From Neisseriaceae bacterium (GTDB taxonomy: Bacteria; Pseudomonadota; Gammaproteobacteria; Burkholderiales; Chromobacteriaceae): a stretch of 64,000 nucleotides of DNA. A model generated the notes under the pieces. That model made no database searches, was not told the DNA's origin, and saw only the letters and a list, made by a program, of their open reading frames with translations. Both the position numbers and the translations under genes were made by a program. Positions within the stretch are counted from its first letter, which is position 1. Each line of letters opens with the position of its first letter. Positions 35,202 through 42,838 of the stretch are shown here, one piece after another. The stretch is from contig JAIYAC010000006.1 of assembly GCA_027489245.1 (NCBI GenBank), positions 62,001 through 126,000 of the forward strand. Reading direction: 5' to 3'.

Positions 35202-36087
35202 CAGCAACCAGGGCGCCCACATTGGACTTGAAGAGCTGCAGATAGGTAGTAGCTTCCGGCGAGGCAGACAGGGCATCGGAATACAGCTTGCCCCCCACCT
35301 TCACCCCGGCCTCGCGGCTAAGCTGATCCAGCAAGCGGCGATCGGCCATATTCTCGAAGAACACCGCCCCCACCTTTTCCTTGCGCACCTGACGAATCAG
35401 CGCAGCTACACCTTTGGCCGAGGCTTCGGCATCGGTGCTGACACCTTGTGGCGCCATGAAGCGCAGCTGGTAGCGTGCTGCCAGGTAAGCAAAGGCGTCG
35501 TGCGAGGTCAGCACCTTGCGGCGCTCGGCCGGAATGGCGGCAAAGCTTTTTGCTGCCCAGCTATCCAGCGCCAGTAGCTGGGCTTTGTACGCCTGGGCAC
35601 GCTGGCTGTAGTACGCGGCGCCTGCCGGGTCGGCCTTGGCAAAACCGGCTGCCATCGCCTCGGCGTACAGCACAACGTTTTGCGGGTTGTGCCAGGCATG
35701 CGGGTCTTGTTTGCCGTGATCATGGTCATGGCCATGATGCGCATCGTGTTCTTCGTGCTCGGCCATGGCCAGCGGCTTTACCTTGGCCGCCGCAGTCACG
35801 GTCAGGCCTTTGAACGCGGCCGACTTGCTTAGCCGTGCCATCCAGCCCTCAAAACCCAGGCCATTCACCACAAACACCTTGGCTGCGGCCAACCTGCGCA
35901 CATCAGCTGGCGATGGCTGAAACACGTGGGCATCCTGATCGGGCGCTACCAGCGACACCACGTCTACCCGCTCGCCGCCTACCTCGCGTGCCACGTCGGC
36001 AACAATACTGAAGCTAGCCACCACGGGCAGCTTGGCGCAGGCCAGCAGCGGCGACATGGCCAGGGTGATGGCAAAGAGTTTACGCAT
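35191..36087 (-). CDS. znuA: Zinc ABC transporter substrate-binding protein ZnuA
   Basis: Periplasmic zinc-capture protein of 298 residues. The N-terminus MRKLFAITLAMSPLLACA is a signal peptide, with the Cys leaving lipoprotein processing possible. Metal ligands are visible: the His in DQDAHVFQPSPADV, the His in DPHAWHNPQNVV and the His of LTSHDAFAY. Between the first two lies a His/Asp/Glu-rich loop (EHEEHDAHHGHDHDHGK) typical of zinc rather than manganese transporters. It is the last gene of the zur operon, 11 bases after znuB. Confidence 0.95.
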   Translation of the reverse strand: MRKLFAITLAMSPLLACAKLPVVASFSIVADVAREVGGERVDVVSLVAPDQDAHVFQPSPADVRRLAAAKVFVVNGLGFEGWMARLSKSAAFKGLTVTAAAKVKPLAMAEHEEHDAHHGHDHDHGKQDPHAWHNPQNVVLYAEAMAAGFAKADPAGAAYYSQRAQAYKAQLLALDSWAAKSFAAIPAERRKVLTSHDAFAYLAARYQLRFMAPQGVSTDAEASAKGVAALIRQVRKEKVGAVFFENMADRRLLDQLSREAGVKVGGKLYSDALSASPEATTYLQLFKSNVGALVAAMK

Positions 36088-36098
36088 GACTTTTCCTA

Positions 36099-36974
36099 CT
36101 AATTGGTGAAATGACGGGCACGCACCAGCCGTGGCAACAAACCACCCTGGGGTGCAAACAACAGTGACAGCAGGTAGACCAAGCCCGCCAGCAGGATGAT
36201 GGCCGGCCCGGATGGCAGCTCGTAGTGATACGACAGCAACAAGCCGCCCACCCCCGACAAAGCAGAAATGGCAAACGAAGTCAGCAGCATGCCACCCACC
36301 GAGGCCGCCCACAGGCGCGAAGCAATGGCCGGCAGCATCATCAGGCCTACCGACATCAGCGTACCCAGTGCCTGAAAGCCCGCCACCAAGTTCAGCACCA
36401 CCAGCAGCAAGAACAGCATGTGCCAGATACCGCCACGCGCACCGATCGCGCGCATGAATACCGGGTCCAGGCTCTCCAGCAGCAGCGGCCGGTAAATCAC
36501 GGCCAACACCAGCAAGGTGAAGGTTGCCACACCCGCCACCAGCAACAGCGCGGCGTTATCTACGGCCAGCACCGAGCCGAACAACAGGTGCATCAGGTCC
36601 ACATTGCTGCCGGACTTCGACACCAACAGCACACCCAAAGACAGCGACAACAAATAAAAGGCGGCAAAGCTGGCGTCTTCTTTTACCTCGGTATAGCGCG
36701 TCGCCAGGCCGGCCAGCACCGCCACCAGCACCCCGGCCACAAAGCCACCCAGGCTCATGGCAGGCAAGCTCAGGCCGGCCAACAAGTAAGCGACGGCAGC
36801 ACCGGGCAACACGGCATGGCTCATGGCATCGCCCATCAGGCTCATGCGGCGCATCACCAGAAACAGCCCCACTGGTGCACTGCCCAGCGCCAGCGCCAGG
36901 CAACCCACCAGTGCGCGCCGCATAAAGGCAAAGTCGGCAAAGGGGGAAATCAACATGTCTTGCAACCAGCTCAT
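36099..36974 (-). CDS. znuB: Zinc ABC transporter permease ZnuB
   Basis: Inner-membrane permease of 291 residues with about eight helices and the ABC-3 family blocks SLMGDAMSHAVLPGAAVAYL and FQALGTLMSVGLMMLPAI. It forms the zinc channel with ZnuC. I chose the ATG at 36974 (MSWLQDMLISPF), which shares one base with the znuC stop (TGATG); the longer frame upstream runs inside znuC. Confidence 0.95.
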   Translation of the reverse strand: MSWLQDMLISPFADFAFMRRALVGCLALALGSAPVGLFLVMRRMSLMGDAMSHAVLPGAAVAYLLAGLSLPAMSLGGFVAGVLVAVLAGLATRYTEVKEDASFAAFYLLSLSLGVLLVSKSGSNVDLMHLLFGSVLAVDNAALLLVAGVATFTLLVLAVIYRPLLLESLDPVFMRAIGARGGIWHMLFLLLVVLNLVAGFQALGTLMSVGLMMLPAIASRLWAASVGGMLLTSFAISALSGVGGLLLSYHYELPSGPAIILLAGLVYLLSLLFAPQGGLLPRLVRARHFTN

Positions 36975-37714
36975 CACACGCCCTCCCCGTCCACCTGACA
37001 CAGCGGTGCCCTGGCTAACCAGTGCGCAGCTGTTTCGCTGGCCTGACGCAAGCGCTCCTCCGTGAGCACAGACGCCGTATCGCCCCAGGCGATAACCTCG
37101 CGCGCCATCAACAATGTCTGGGGAAAATGGCTGCGCACCTGGGCAATGTCGTGCAGCACGGCAATCACTGTGCGCCCTTCCTGCTGCCAGCGTGCTACCA
37201 GTTGCAGCAGGTCTTGCGTGGTACGGGCATCTACCGCATTAAAGGGCTCGTCCAGCATGATCAGCCGCGCATCCTGCACCAGAATGCGGGCAAACAGCAC
37301 ACGCTGAAACTGCCCGCTGGACAGTGCCGAGATGGGGCGCGTGGCGAAATCTTCCAGCCCCACCGCCACCAGCGCGTTCCAGCTGGCCTCGTCTTGCCCG
37401 CGGCCAACCTGGCCAAACAAGCCACTCTGGCGCCAGTGGCCACTGCTGACCAGGTCGATCACCGATACAGGCAGGGAGCGGTCGATCTCGGACTGCTGTG
37501 GCAAGTAAGCCAGATCGCGCCGGCTGATCCCCTTGAAAGCCACCTGGCCACTATCCGGCTTCAGGGCCCCCATGATGGTTTTCAGCAGCGTGCTTTTACC
37601 CGCGCCATTTGGCCCGAAGATGGCCGTGGCCGTAGCGGCTGCAAAGCGCCCGCTGACATGATGTACCGCCGGGTGGCGCTGGTAAGACACCGTCAGATTG
37701 TCCAGCTCGATCAT
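36974..37714 (-). CDS. znuC: Zinc ABC transporter ATP-binding protein ZnuC
   Basis: A 246-residue ABC ATPase: Walker A FGPNGAGKST, signature LSSGQFQRVLFAR, Walker B LIMLDEPFNAVD and the switch His in AVLHDIAQV. I chose the ATG at 37714 (MIELDNLTVSYQRH) because a very strong GGGGGGAGG ribosome-binding site lies just upstream and the ATG overlaps the stop of the small His-rich gene. It energises ZnuB. Confidence 0.95.
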   Translation of the reverse strand: MIELDNLTVSYQRHPAVHHVSGRFAAATATAIFGPNGAGKSTLLKTIMGALKPDSGQVAFKGISRRDLAYLPQQSEIDRSLPVSVIDLVSSGHWRQSGLFGQVGRGQDEASWNALVAVGLEDFATRPISALSSGQFQRVLFARILVQDARLIMLDEPFNAVDARTTQDLLQLVARWQQEGRTVIAVLHDIAQVRSHFPQTLLMAREVIAWGDTASVLTEERLRQASETAAHWLARAPLCQVDGEGV

Positions 37715-37899
37715 GCCTCCCCCCCCAGCGCCCAGCCTACCAGCAGCCAAAGCAGGCAGAGCGGCACGGCAGCCAGCAGCAAGCGCTGCCACGCCGACAT
37801 GGCCAGCAAGCGCCAGCGCGGCAAATGGTTTTCCTCACCTGCACCATGCGGGTGAGGGTGGGAATGAGCATGGTGGGTATGACTATGTTGATGGGGCAT
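37711..37899 (-). CDS. Small His-rich single-span membrane protein in the zinc operon
   Basis: A 62-residue protein. Residues 1-18 hold eight His (MPHQHSHTHHAHSHPHPH); then come a basic stretch, one hydrophobic helix (about 39-58, LLLAAVPLCLLWLLVGWAL) and a short tail. It is real on context: it starts 13 bases after the GTPase gene and its stop overlaps the znuC ATG (ATGA), with the same frame quality as its neighbours. The His cluster suggests zinc binding on one face of the inner membrane, perhaps cytosolic buffering or transfer between the GTPase and ZnuBC. I know no named family for it. Confidence 0.8.
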   Translation of the reverse strand: MPHQHSHTHHAHSHPHPHGAGEENHLPRWRLLAMSAWQRLLLAAVPLCLLWLLVGWALGGEA

Positions 37900-37911
37900 G
37901 TAATACGTTCT

Positions 37912-38838
37912 TTATTGTTTTGGTAAAACACAGGCCTGCAGTGCCGCCTCGACGCGGGCGACATCAATCTGGCTGGCAATCAGCTCAAAGCGGTTATCAC
38001 GACGCCAGGCAACCTGGTTTGCCGCCCAGCGCCCTTCTGTCCAGTTAAGCCACAGCCAGGTATCCAGCACACGGAATACGCCTTTGGCACGCACCAGGCC
38101 AGACACCATGTCGGGCAAGGCATCAAAGAAAGCGGTCAAGGCCTCGCCGGAAAACTCGGTATCCGGCGGCAAGGTCCAGCCTTGCGACTGCCAGCCCGCC
38201 TGGTCTTCGCTTTTCACCGCGGGGCGATAACGCGCCTTGGGTTGCACCGCGGCATCCAGCCAGACAGGGTTGGCCGCACCTTCGTGTATTTCGGCCACCA
38301 CTGACTTGGGTGGAAACAAGCCAGCCGCTTTCTGGCGGTAGGCTTCCAGCGTGTCTGCATCGCACAAGTCAGCCTTGGTAGCCAACAGCACGTCGGCAAT
38401 CATGACCTGGTCGCGGTACAGGGGCTGGCGGAAATAATCGTTATTGGCAAACTGGCGCGGGTCGACCAGCGTCATCACCGCCCCCACTTCCAGTGCATTA
38501 CCCAGCGGCTCGGCACGCAGCTCGTCAATCAGGCCGGCGGCGTGCGCCAGACCACTGGCCTCGATAATCAGCCGGTCCGGGCGCTCGCGGCGCACCAGGT
38601 TGGCCACGGTTACCGTCATTTGCGGGCCGGCCACGCAGCACAGGCAGCCCCCCGCGATCTCGGCCACCGGCAGCTCGCCATCGTCCAGCACCGCACCATC
38701 AATACCGATTTCGCCAAATTCGTTCACGATGATGGCCCATTTTTCATGGGCGGGGCGGTTGGCTATCATATGGCGCAGCGCCGTGGTTTTACCCACACCC
38801 AGAAAGCCGGTCAGCACATTTACCAGTGTTTTTTTCAT
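37912..38838 (-). CDS. CobW-type G3E GTPase, putative zinc chaperone
   Basis: A 308-residue COG0523 GTPase: Walker A GFLGVGKTTALRHM, NEFGEIGIDG, the metal-binding Cys motif GGCLCC, the G3 Glu in LIIEASGLAH and the base-recognition motif TKAD. A C-terminal CobW_C domain follows (FRVLDTWLWLNW). Members under Zur control act as zinc metallochaperones, which fits its place between zur and znuC. The ATG at 38838 overlaps the zur stop (ATGA). Confidence 0.93.
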   Translation of the reverse strand: MKKTLVNVLTGFLGVGKTTALRHMIANRPAHEKWAIIVNEFGEIGIDGAVLDDGELPVAEIAGGCLCCVAGPQMTVTVANLVRRERPDRLIIEASGLAHAAGLIDELRAEPLGNALEVGAVMTLVDPRQFANNDYFRQPLYRDQVMIADVLLATKADLCDADTLEAYRQKAAGLFPPKSVVAEIHEGAANPVWLDAAVQPKARYRPAVKSEDQAGWQSQGWTLPPDTEFSGEALTAFFDALPDMVSGLVRAKGVFRVLDTWLWLNWTEGRWAANQVAWRRDNRFELIASQIDVARVEAALQACVLPKQ

Positions 38839-39269
38839 ACGCGGCACCCCTCGCAGCGCCCTGTCAGCATCAGGTTTTGCTGGCTGATGGCGAAGCCCGC
38901 GCTGCCAGCTTGCTGGCGCAGCACATCCAGCACGGGCGTGGCATCCAGCTCCTCAACCCGGCCGCAGTCACCGCACACCAGAATCAGCCCTTCGTGGCTA
39001 CACCCTACGTGGTGGCACACGATGTAGCCATTCAAGGCATCTACCTTGTGCAGCAGGCCGGCGGCCACCAGAAAATCCAGTGCGCGATACACCGTTGGTG
39101 GTGCAGCAATACCACGCTGTTTTTGCAGGTCGGCCAGCACCTGGTAAGCCTTGACCACGCCGGTGTAACTCAGCACCAGCTCTAGCACCTGGCGGCGCAG
39201 CGCAGTCAGCTTGACGCCCTGCTGCTGGCAGTGGCGATCAGCTGCCTCGATAAAACAGGCGATTTCCAT
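38835..39269 (-). CDS. zur: Zinc uptake regulator Zur (Fur family)
   Basis: A 144-residue Fur-family repressor. It has a winged-helix DNA-binding part (KLTALRRQVLELVLSYTGVV, PTVYRALDFLVAAGLLHKVD), regulatory-metal residues in YIVCHHVGCSHEG, the structural zinc pair in LVCGDCGRVEE and a second CxxC in TGRCEGCRV. Its operon is entirely zinc-related, so I call Zur rather than Fur. I chose the ATG at 39269 (MEIACFIEAADRH). A palindrome suited to Zur lies upstream, implying autoregulation. Confidence 0.93.
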   Translation of the reverse strand: MEIACFIEAADRHCQQQGVKLTALRRQVLELVLSYTGVVKAYQVLADLQKQRGIAAPPTVYRALDFLVAAGLLHKVDALNGYIVCHHVGCSHEGLILVCGDCGRVEELDATPVLDVLRQQAGSAGFAISQQNLMLTGRCEGCRV

Positions 39270-39303
39270 AAGATGTAGGCATCCAAACAAAAGGAGTTCT
39301 CAA

Positions 39304-39332
39304 ATGTTACGGTATAACAAAGTTATTAACAA
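39304..39332 (-). promoter_or_regulatory. zur: Promoter of the zur-znu operon
   Basis: On the minus strand TTGTTA (39332-39327) and TAACAT (39309-39304) are separated by 17 bases, a sigma70-like pair upstream of zur. The Zur palindrome overlaps the spacer and the -10 box, as expected for repression. Confidence 0.55.
39305..39319. promoter_or_regulatory. Putative Zur operator
   Basis: TGTTA at 39305-39309 and TAACA at 39315-39319 form a palindrome TGTTACGGTATAACA, close to the proteobacterial Zur box (TGTTAT-N-ATAACA type). It lies 36 bases upstream of the zur ATG and about 100 bases upstream of the divergent cytochrome c' gene, and is the only match to this pattern I noticed. Confidence 0.65.
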
Positions 39333-39421
39333 GACTTAATATTTGCCTAAGCCAGAACATAAGCATGCTGTGCTATGCTTCGCTGAAATCAAACCGTTAA
39401 ACCGTAACCGCGAGGTGAAAG

Positions 39422-39853
39422 ATGAAAAAACTGCTTCTGGCTTTATTGTCCTGCGCCATCCTGACCCCAGCACTGGCGGCCGACCCGATCAAGGCCCGCA
39501 AAGAGGTGTTTGAGCAATACAAGAAAACCGTTGGCCCAATGTCCAAAGTCGTGAAAGGCGAGAGCCCTTTCAACAAGGACGAGTTTGCCAAAATGGCCGC
39601 CCACCTGGATGAGCTTGCCCAGCAGCCATGGCAGTACTTCACGCCAGGCAGCGACAAAGGCAAAACCGATGCCAAGGCAGAAATCTGGTCCAAACCCGCA
39701 GAGTTCAAAGCTGCTGTTGACAGCCACAAAGCTGAAGTTGCCAAGCTGAAACAAGCGGCTGCCGCTGCCAAGACCCTGGACGACGTCAAGCCACAATTCG
39801 GCGCAGTGATGAAAACCTGTAAAACCTGCCACGACAGCTTCCGCGCAGACTAA
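39422..39853 (+). CDS. Cytochrome c' family protein (class II), copy 1
   Basis: A 143-residue periplasmic protein with signal peptide (MKKLLLALLSCAILTPALAA) and a four-helix cytochrome c' domain. The single heme site CKTCH is near the C-terminus (VMKTCKTCHDSFRAD), as in class II cytochromes, whose pentacoordinate heme binds NO or CO. PWQYFTPGSDKG and AEIWSKPAEF are family-typical. It faces a second cytochrome c' gene across a terminator. Confidence 0.93.
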   Translation: MKKLLLALLSCAILTPALAADPIKARKEVFEQYKKTVGPMSKVVKGESPFNKDEFAKMAAHLDELAQQPWQYFTPGSDKGKTDAKAEIWSKPAEFKAAVDSHKAEVAKLKQAAAAAKTLDDVKPQFGAVMKTCKTCHDSFRAD

Positions 39854-39893
39854 AGCCTGCCCGTCATGCCATGCGGCATGGCCGCTAAAATAC

Positions 39894-39929
39894 AAACCCT
39901 GCTTGCTGACACAAGCAGGGTTTGTTTAT
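39894..39929. terminator. Bidirectional terminator between the cytochrome c' genes
   Basis: AAACCCTGCTTG at 39894-39905 pairs perfectly with CAAGCAGGGTTT at 39912-39923 around CTGACA. T-rich sequence follows on the right, A-rich precedes on the left. Confidence 0.9.
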
Positions 39930-39975
39930 TGTCAGGCTTTACCTGCCGCAGGCTGCTGCTTATACCGCGACGTGC

Positions 39976-40407
39976 TTATTTTTTCGGGCCACGAAATGCG
40001 TCATGACAGCTCTTGCAGCTTTGGCTAACAGCATTGTATTTGTTGCGTACCGTAGCCAGATCATCCGTTGCCGCACCCGCCTGCAGGGCAGATACCGCCT
40101 GTATGAAGCGTGTTTCTTCCTGTTTCCAGCGACCAGGCTGCTGCCATATTTCCGGCTTTGCACGGCTAACATCATCAATAGTGCCGGGTGCAAACTGGGT
40201 AAAAGGCAGTGGCGCCGCCAGCTTTAAGGCATTGGCGTGCTTGATGAATTGATCCTTGCGAAACGGGCCGTCCCGCAGCATCACGCCAATAGGCTCATAG
40301 CTCAACAGCATTTTCTTGAAGCTCTTCTGCCGATCTTCACCAGCACCCGCCACCGCCTGCATCCCTACAGCCGCCAGCACGGCAGCAATCATCAATTTTT
40401 TCATCAT
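39976..40407 (-). CDS. Cytochrome c' family protein (class II), copy 2
   Basis: A 143-residue periplasmic protein, the same length as its convergent neighbour: signal peptide MMKKLMIAAVLAAVGMQAVA, then a helical domain with PFTQFAPGTID and PEIWQQPGRW, and the heme site CKSCH near the end (VSQSCKSCHDAFRGPKK). The sequences are clearly diverged, so this is an old duplication or two distinct members. It may be read from an upstream region that contains one copy of the 10-base repeat (40431-40440). Confidence 0.92.
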   Translation of the reverse strand: MMKKLMIAAVLAAVGMQAVAGAGEDRQKSFKKMLLSYEPIGVMLRDGPFRKDQFIKHANALKLAAPLPFTQFAPGTIDDVSRAKPEIWQQPGRWKQEETRFIQAVSALQAGAATDDLATVRNKYNAVSQSCKSCHDAFRGPKK

Positions 40408-40430
40408 TACCCAAATCAGTTTGACAAATT

Positions 40431-40440
40431 TGCGGCCAAC
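40431..40440 (-). repeat. Intergenic copy of the 10-base repeat
   Basis: TGCGGCCAAC, the complement of GTTGGCCGCA, lies between the AtaL-like gene and cytochrome c' copy 2. Being outside any coding region, it cannot be explained by codon use. Confidence 0.85.
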
Positions 40441-40465
40441 ATGGCCACCACACTCACCCTATCGA

Positions 40466-40951
40466 TCAAGCAGAACCCAGCACACCCTCTTGCGCCAGCG
40501 TGAGGATGGTTTGTGCTGTCAGCGTGTCGGCCTGCTGGTAAGCCGATTTCAGATAGGGCACATAGTAGCCCGGATCATTCGTGTCGCTTGAGACAGGCCC
40601 GTCGGGCAAATCGTTCTCGTAAACAAAGCGGATGAACAGATGGCCTGGCTGCGGCTCTTCTATGAACATATCCAGCTTGCTGGCGGTGTAATGCTCGCTA
40701 GGCTGCGTTTCGTACGCCACCTGGGTATCCGCCACAAAACGTACGCGCTCCTTCACCACCAGGCTGCCAAACACCACCTCACGCTGCATTTCCTGCTGGC
40801 TGTAGGACACAATGCGCGCCTCGGTAATGTTCTCGTCGAAACGGCATGGATCTTCTGCACGCAAAACCAGACCTAGCCATAGCTGGCGACGCGAAATCAG
40901 CGGGGCTGCAGCCCGCTCATCAAACATCTTTACCAGGTGCTCAAACCTCAT
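40466..40951 (-). CDS. AtaL-like SRPBCC-fold protein
   Basis: A 161-residue protein of the AtaL-like (DUF1857) group: MRFEHLVKMFDERAAAPLIS, SRRQLWLGLVLRAEDPCRFD and ARIVSYSQQEMQREVVFGSL. The fold is a START-like pocket that could bind a hydrophobic ligand; the role is unknown. I chose the ATG at 40951; the frame extends further up only through non-family sequence. It is a single gene with an AT-rich region upstream. Confidence 0.8.
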   Translation of the reverse strand: MRFEHLVKMFDERAAAPLISRRQLWLGLVLRAEDPCRFDENITEARIVSYSQQEMQREVVFGSLVVKERVRFVADTQVAYETQPSEHYTASKLDMFIEEPQPGHLFIRFVYENDLPDGPVSSDTNDPGYYVPYLKSAYQQADTLTAQTILTLAQEGVLGSA

Positions 40952-41290
40952 CTTTCCGCCTTTCGTCACCGAACAAGCTGCGATTGTACGCCCGGTTGCC
41001 AAAAAGCAACAAAACCGGCAAAAAAAATTTAACGAAAATTTTGTCCAAAATAGACAAACTTAAAAGCTTCTCTAAAAGTTCTTAAATCATTTGATTTAAT
41101 ATCAAAGCACATTGTCATTTTAATTTTATTATCAAAATACAAAGGCATATTGAAGGGTTGTGAAAAGAATTGGATGTGAGAGAATATAAATTGAGCCACG
41201 CACAAACGCCTTAATACAGAATGCTGGCCCAAACACGTAACGCTTAAGCACAACTTACCGCTCTCTGCTACTAGGGTCCTGTTCAAATAT
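40952..41290. other. AT-rich divergent intergenic region
   Basis: About 339 bases between the AtaL-like gene and the unknown 293-residue protein. From about 41020 to 41200 it is strongly A+T-rich, the most extreme stretch in the window. A minus-strand frame (41029-41307) is open but lacks a good start, a ribosome-binding site and family features, so I do not call it. The composition suggests a promoter zone or a target for an H-NS/MvaT-like silencer. Confidence 0.55.
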
Positions 41291-42172
41291 ATGAATTTAA
41301 CAAGCAAAACAGAATATCTTCAGCGTCAGCCTGTCCAGGATTTCATTGGACAGCTCACTTGCTGGATGGACGGTGAAAGTTTCGGGGAACATGCATTCAA
41401 GGTACGTGACAAGATTCTGCCGGCCAATTACGACCGGGATTTTTTTGCCAACACCCTGGAACAAGCATTTTCTCGCTTTTACTGGAATGGCAACTACTTC
41501 AAGGAAAATCAGGTTCAACTAAGCAGCATGCGCACCCGCTTGCGCCATGCGCTGGCCACTGATGATGCGGCAGCACTGGTAGCCGTCATCGACGATATCC
41601 TGCTTTGGGGGTCGGGTGGCAAGGTCATCAAGCTCTACACGCTGAACCGCGACTGGGCGCGGCACAACCAGCACCACCTGGTGAGCAAAATCAAACAGGC
41701 GCTGGACATACTGCAGTCTGACGAGCCTGATGTGGCGCGTTTTGACGGCGAACTGCGAATGAATGCGGGCTTTACCAAGGTTTACGCACTCGCAGCCGAC
41801 AACGTCATGATCTATGACGGTCGTACCGGCGCAGCCATGGGTTATCTGGTACGCCAGTTCTGTGAAAGCCGCCGCATGCTATTGCCGGAAGAGCTTTGCT
41901 TTCCGTGGGCACCAGGCGCCTCCACCATGAACAGAAACCCCAGCACCGAGCTGCTGCACTTTAAGCAGCTGGCCAATCGCAGCCGCTTTCATGCCGAGTG
42001 GAAAATCCGCGCGGGCTGGGTAGTCAATGCTGCACTCGCGAAATCTACTGCTGACTGGTGCCAACAACCCGATGCACTACGCAAATTTGAATCGGCCATG
42101 TTTATGCTGGGTTACGAAATCCCCACCAGCAGCCCAGGCAAAAACCAATCACGCGTTACTGTCACCATCTGA
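41291..42172 (+). CDS. Unrecognised 293-residue protein
   Basis: I do not recognise this gene. The product appears soluble and cytosolic, without signal peptide or helices for the membrane. Distinct stretches are TCWMDGESFGEHAFKVRDKI, LLWGSGGKVIKLYTLNRDWA, FTKVYALAADNVMIYDGRTG, GAAMGYLVRQFCESRRMLLP and FAWAP-like FPWAPGAS. The aromatic and polar conservation looks like an enzyme or nucleic-acid-binding protein rather than filler. The VMIYDGRTGAAMGYL segment faintly recalls OGG-fold glycosylase-like proteins, but this is too weak to use. Codon use in the body resembles its neighbours, while the leader is AT-rich. A terminator follows. Confidence 0.75.
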   Translation: MNLTSKTEYLQRQPVQDFIGQLTCWMDGESFGEHAFKVRDKILPANYDRDFFANTLEQAFSRFYWNGNYFKENQVQLSSMRTRLRHALATDDAAALVAVIDDILLWGSGGKVIKLYTLNRDWARHNQHHLVSKIKQALDILQSDEPDVARFDGELRMNAGFTKVYALAADNVMIYDGRTGAAMGYLVRQFCESRRMLLPEELCFPWAPGASTMNRNPSTELLHFKQLANRSRFHAEWKIRAGWVVNAALAKSTADWCQQPDALRKFESAMFMLGYEIPTSSPGKNQSRVTVTI

Positions 42173-42192
42173 GACTTGTACGCCAACTTCAC

Positions 42193-42216
42193 ACCCCGCC
42201 ACGGCGGGGTTTTTTC
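42193..42216 (+). terminator. Terminator after the 293-residue protein gene
   Basis: ACCCCGCC at 42193-42200 pairs with GGCGGGGT at 42203-42210 and is followed by TTTTTT. It lies about 20 bases after the stop. Confidence 0.9.
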
Positions 42217-42838
42217 ATGCCTGTACCAAAGGAATAATCTGATAAACACAACGCTGCCCACCCGCCAGCAAATGCTCGGCACGGCTCACCCGGGCGCCTG
42301 ATAGCAACTGCTGAAACTGCTGCAACTCGGAACGGCAAAAGCCCTGACACGCCTTTGCGGCAGCACAGATAGGGCAGTGATTTTCCACTAACAACCAGCC
42401 GTGCACCTGTGGCAGCAGCTCGGCCATATAGCCTTCCTCGGTTCGCGCCTGCACCAACCGCACCAAGCGCTCATGCAAAGACAACGCCCCAGACAACTTT
42501 TCTTGATAGTGGCTCATGGCTTGCTGCTCTCGCGCTGCAACCAGCGTATCCAGCGCAGCGTCGCCCAGGCTACTGCGCAGCAAAGTAATAAGCTGCGCGG
42601 TAAGCTCACCATGGCGGTCTGGAAAGCGCGCGTGCCCGGCCTCGCTGAGCAGCCAGAACCTGGCTGGCCGCCCCTTGCCTGCGGCGCGGTCTTCCACCAC
42701 CACCAGGCCACGCTGCTGCAGCTGCTGCAAATGCTTGCGCGCGCCCATGCTGGTTAGCGCCATGGCCTCGGCCACCGCCTGTGCCGTCAAGGCACCCCGC
42801 GTCTTCAGCAAGTACATTACTTGATCCTGGCTACTCAT
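42215..42838 (-). CDS. SufR-like iron-sulfur winged-helix regulator
   Basis: A 207-residue transcription factor. The N-terminal winged helix (about 1-75) reads MYLLKTRGALTAQAVAEAM and TSMGARKHLQQLQQRGLV. The C-terminal domain carries the Cys pattern of SufR, ENHCPICAAAKACQGFCRSE, then SRAEHLLAGGQRCVYQI, giving candidate ligands for an Fe-S cluster. SufR proteins repress iron-sulfur assembly genes when holding a cluster. Here no suf genes are near; the gene is coupled to an MFS exporter (TGATG), so the exporter is the likely target. Confidence 0.88.
   Translation of the reverse strand: MSSQDQVMYLLKTRGALTAQAVAEAMALTSMGARKHLQQLQQRGLVVVEDRAAGKGRPARFWLLSEAGHARFPDRHGELTAQLITLLRSSLGDAALDTLVAAREQQAMSHYQEKLSGALSLHERLVRLVQARTEEGYMAELLPQVHGWLLVENHCPICAAAKACQGFCRSELQQFQQLLSGARVSRAEHLLAGGQRCVYQIIPLVQA

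Noticed and set aside
36225..36998. Plus-strand His/Gln-rich 257-residue frame
   Set aside because: Antisense to znuB; the His/Gln richness comes from reading Leu/Val-rich membrane codons backwards.
41029..41307. Minus-strand 92-residue frame in the AT-rich region
   Set aside because: Weak start, no ribosome-binding site, composition set by local A+T, and it overlaps the start of the supported plus-strand gene.
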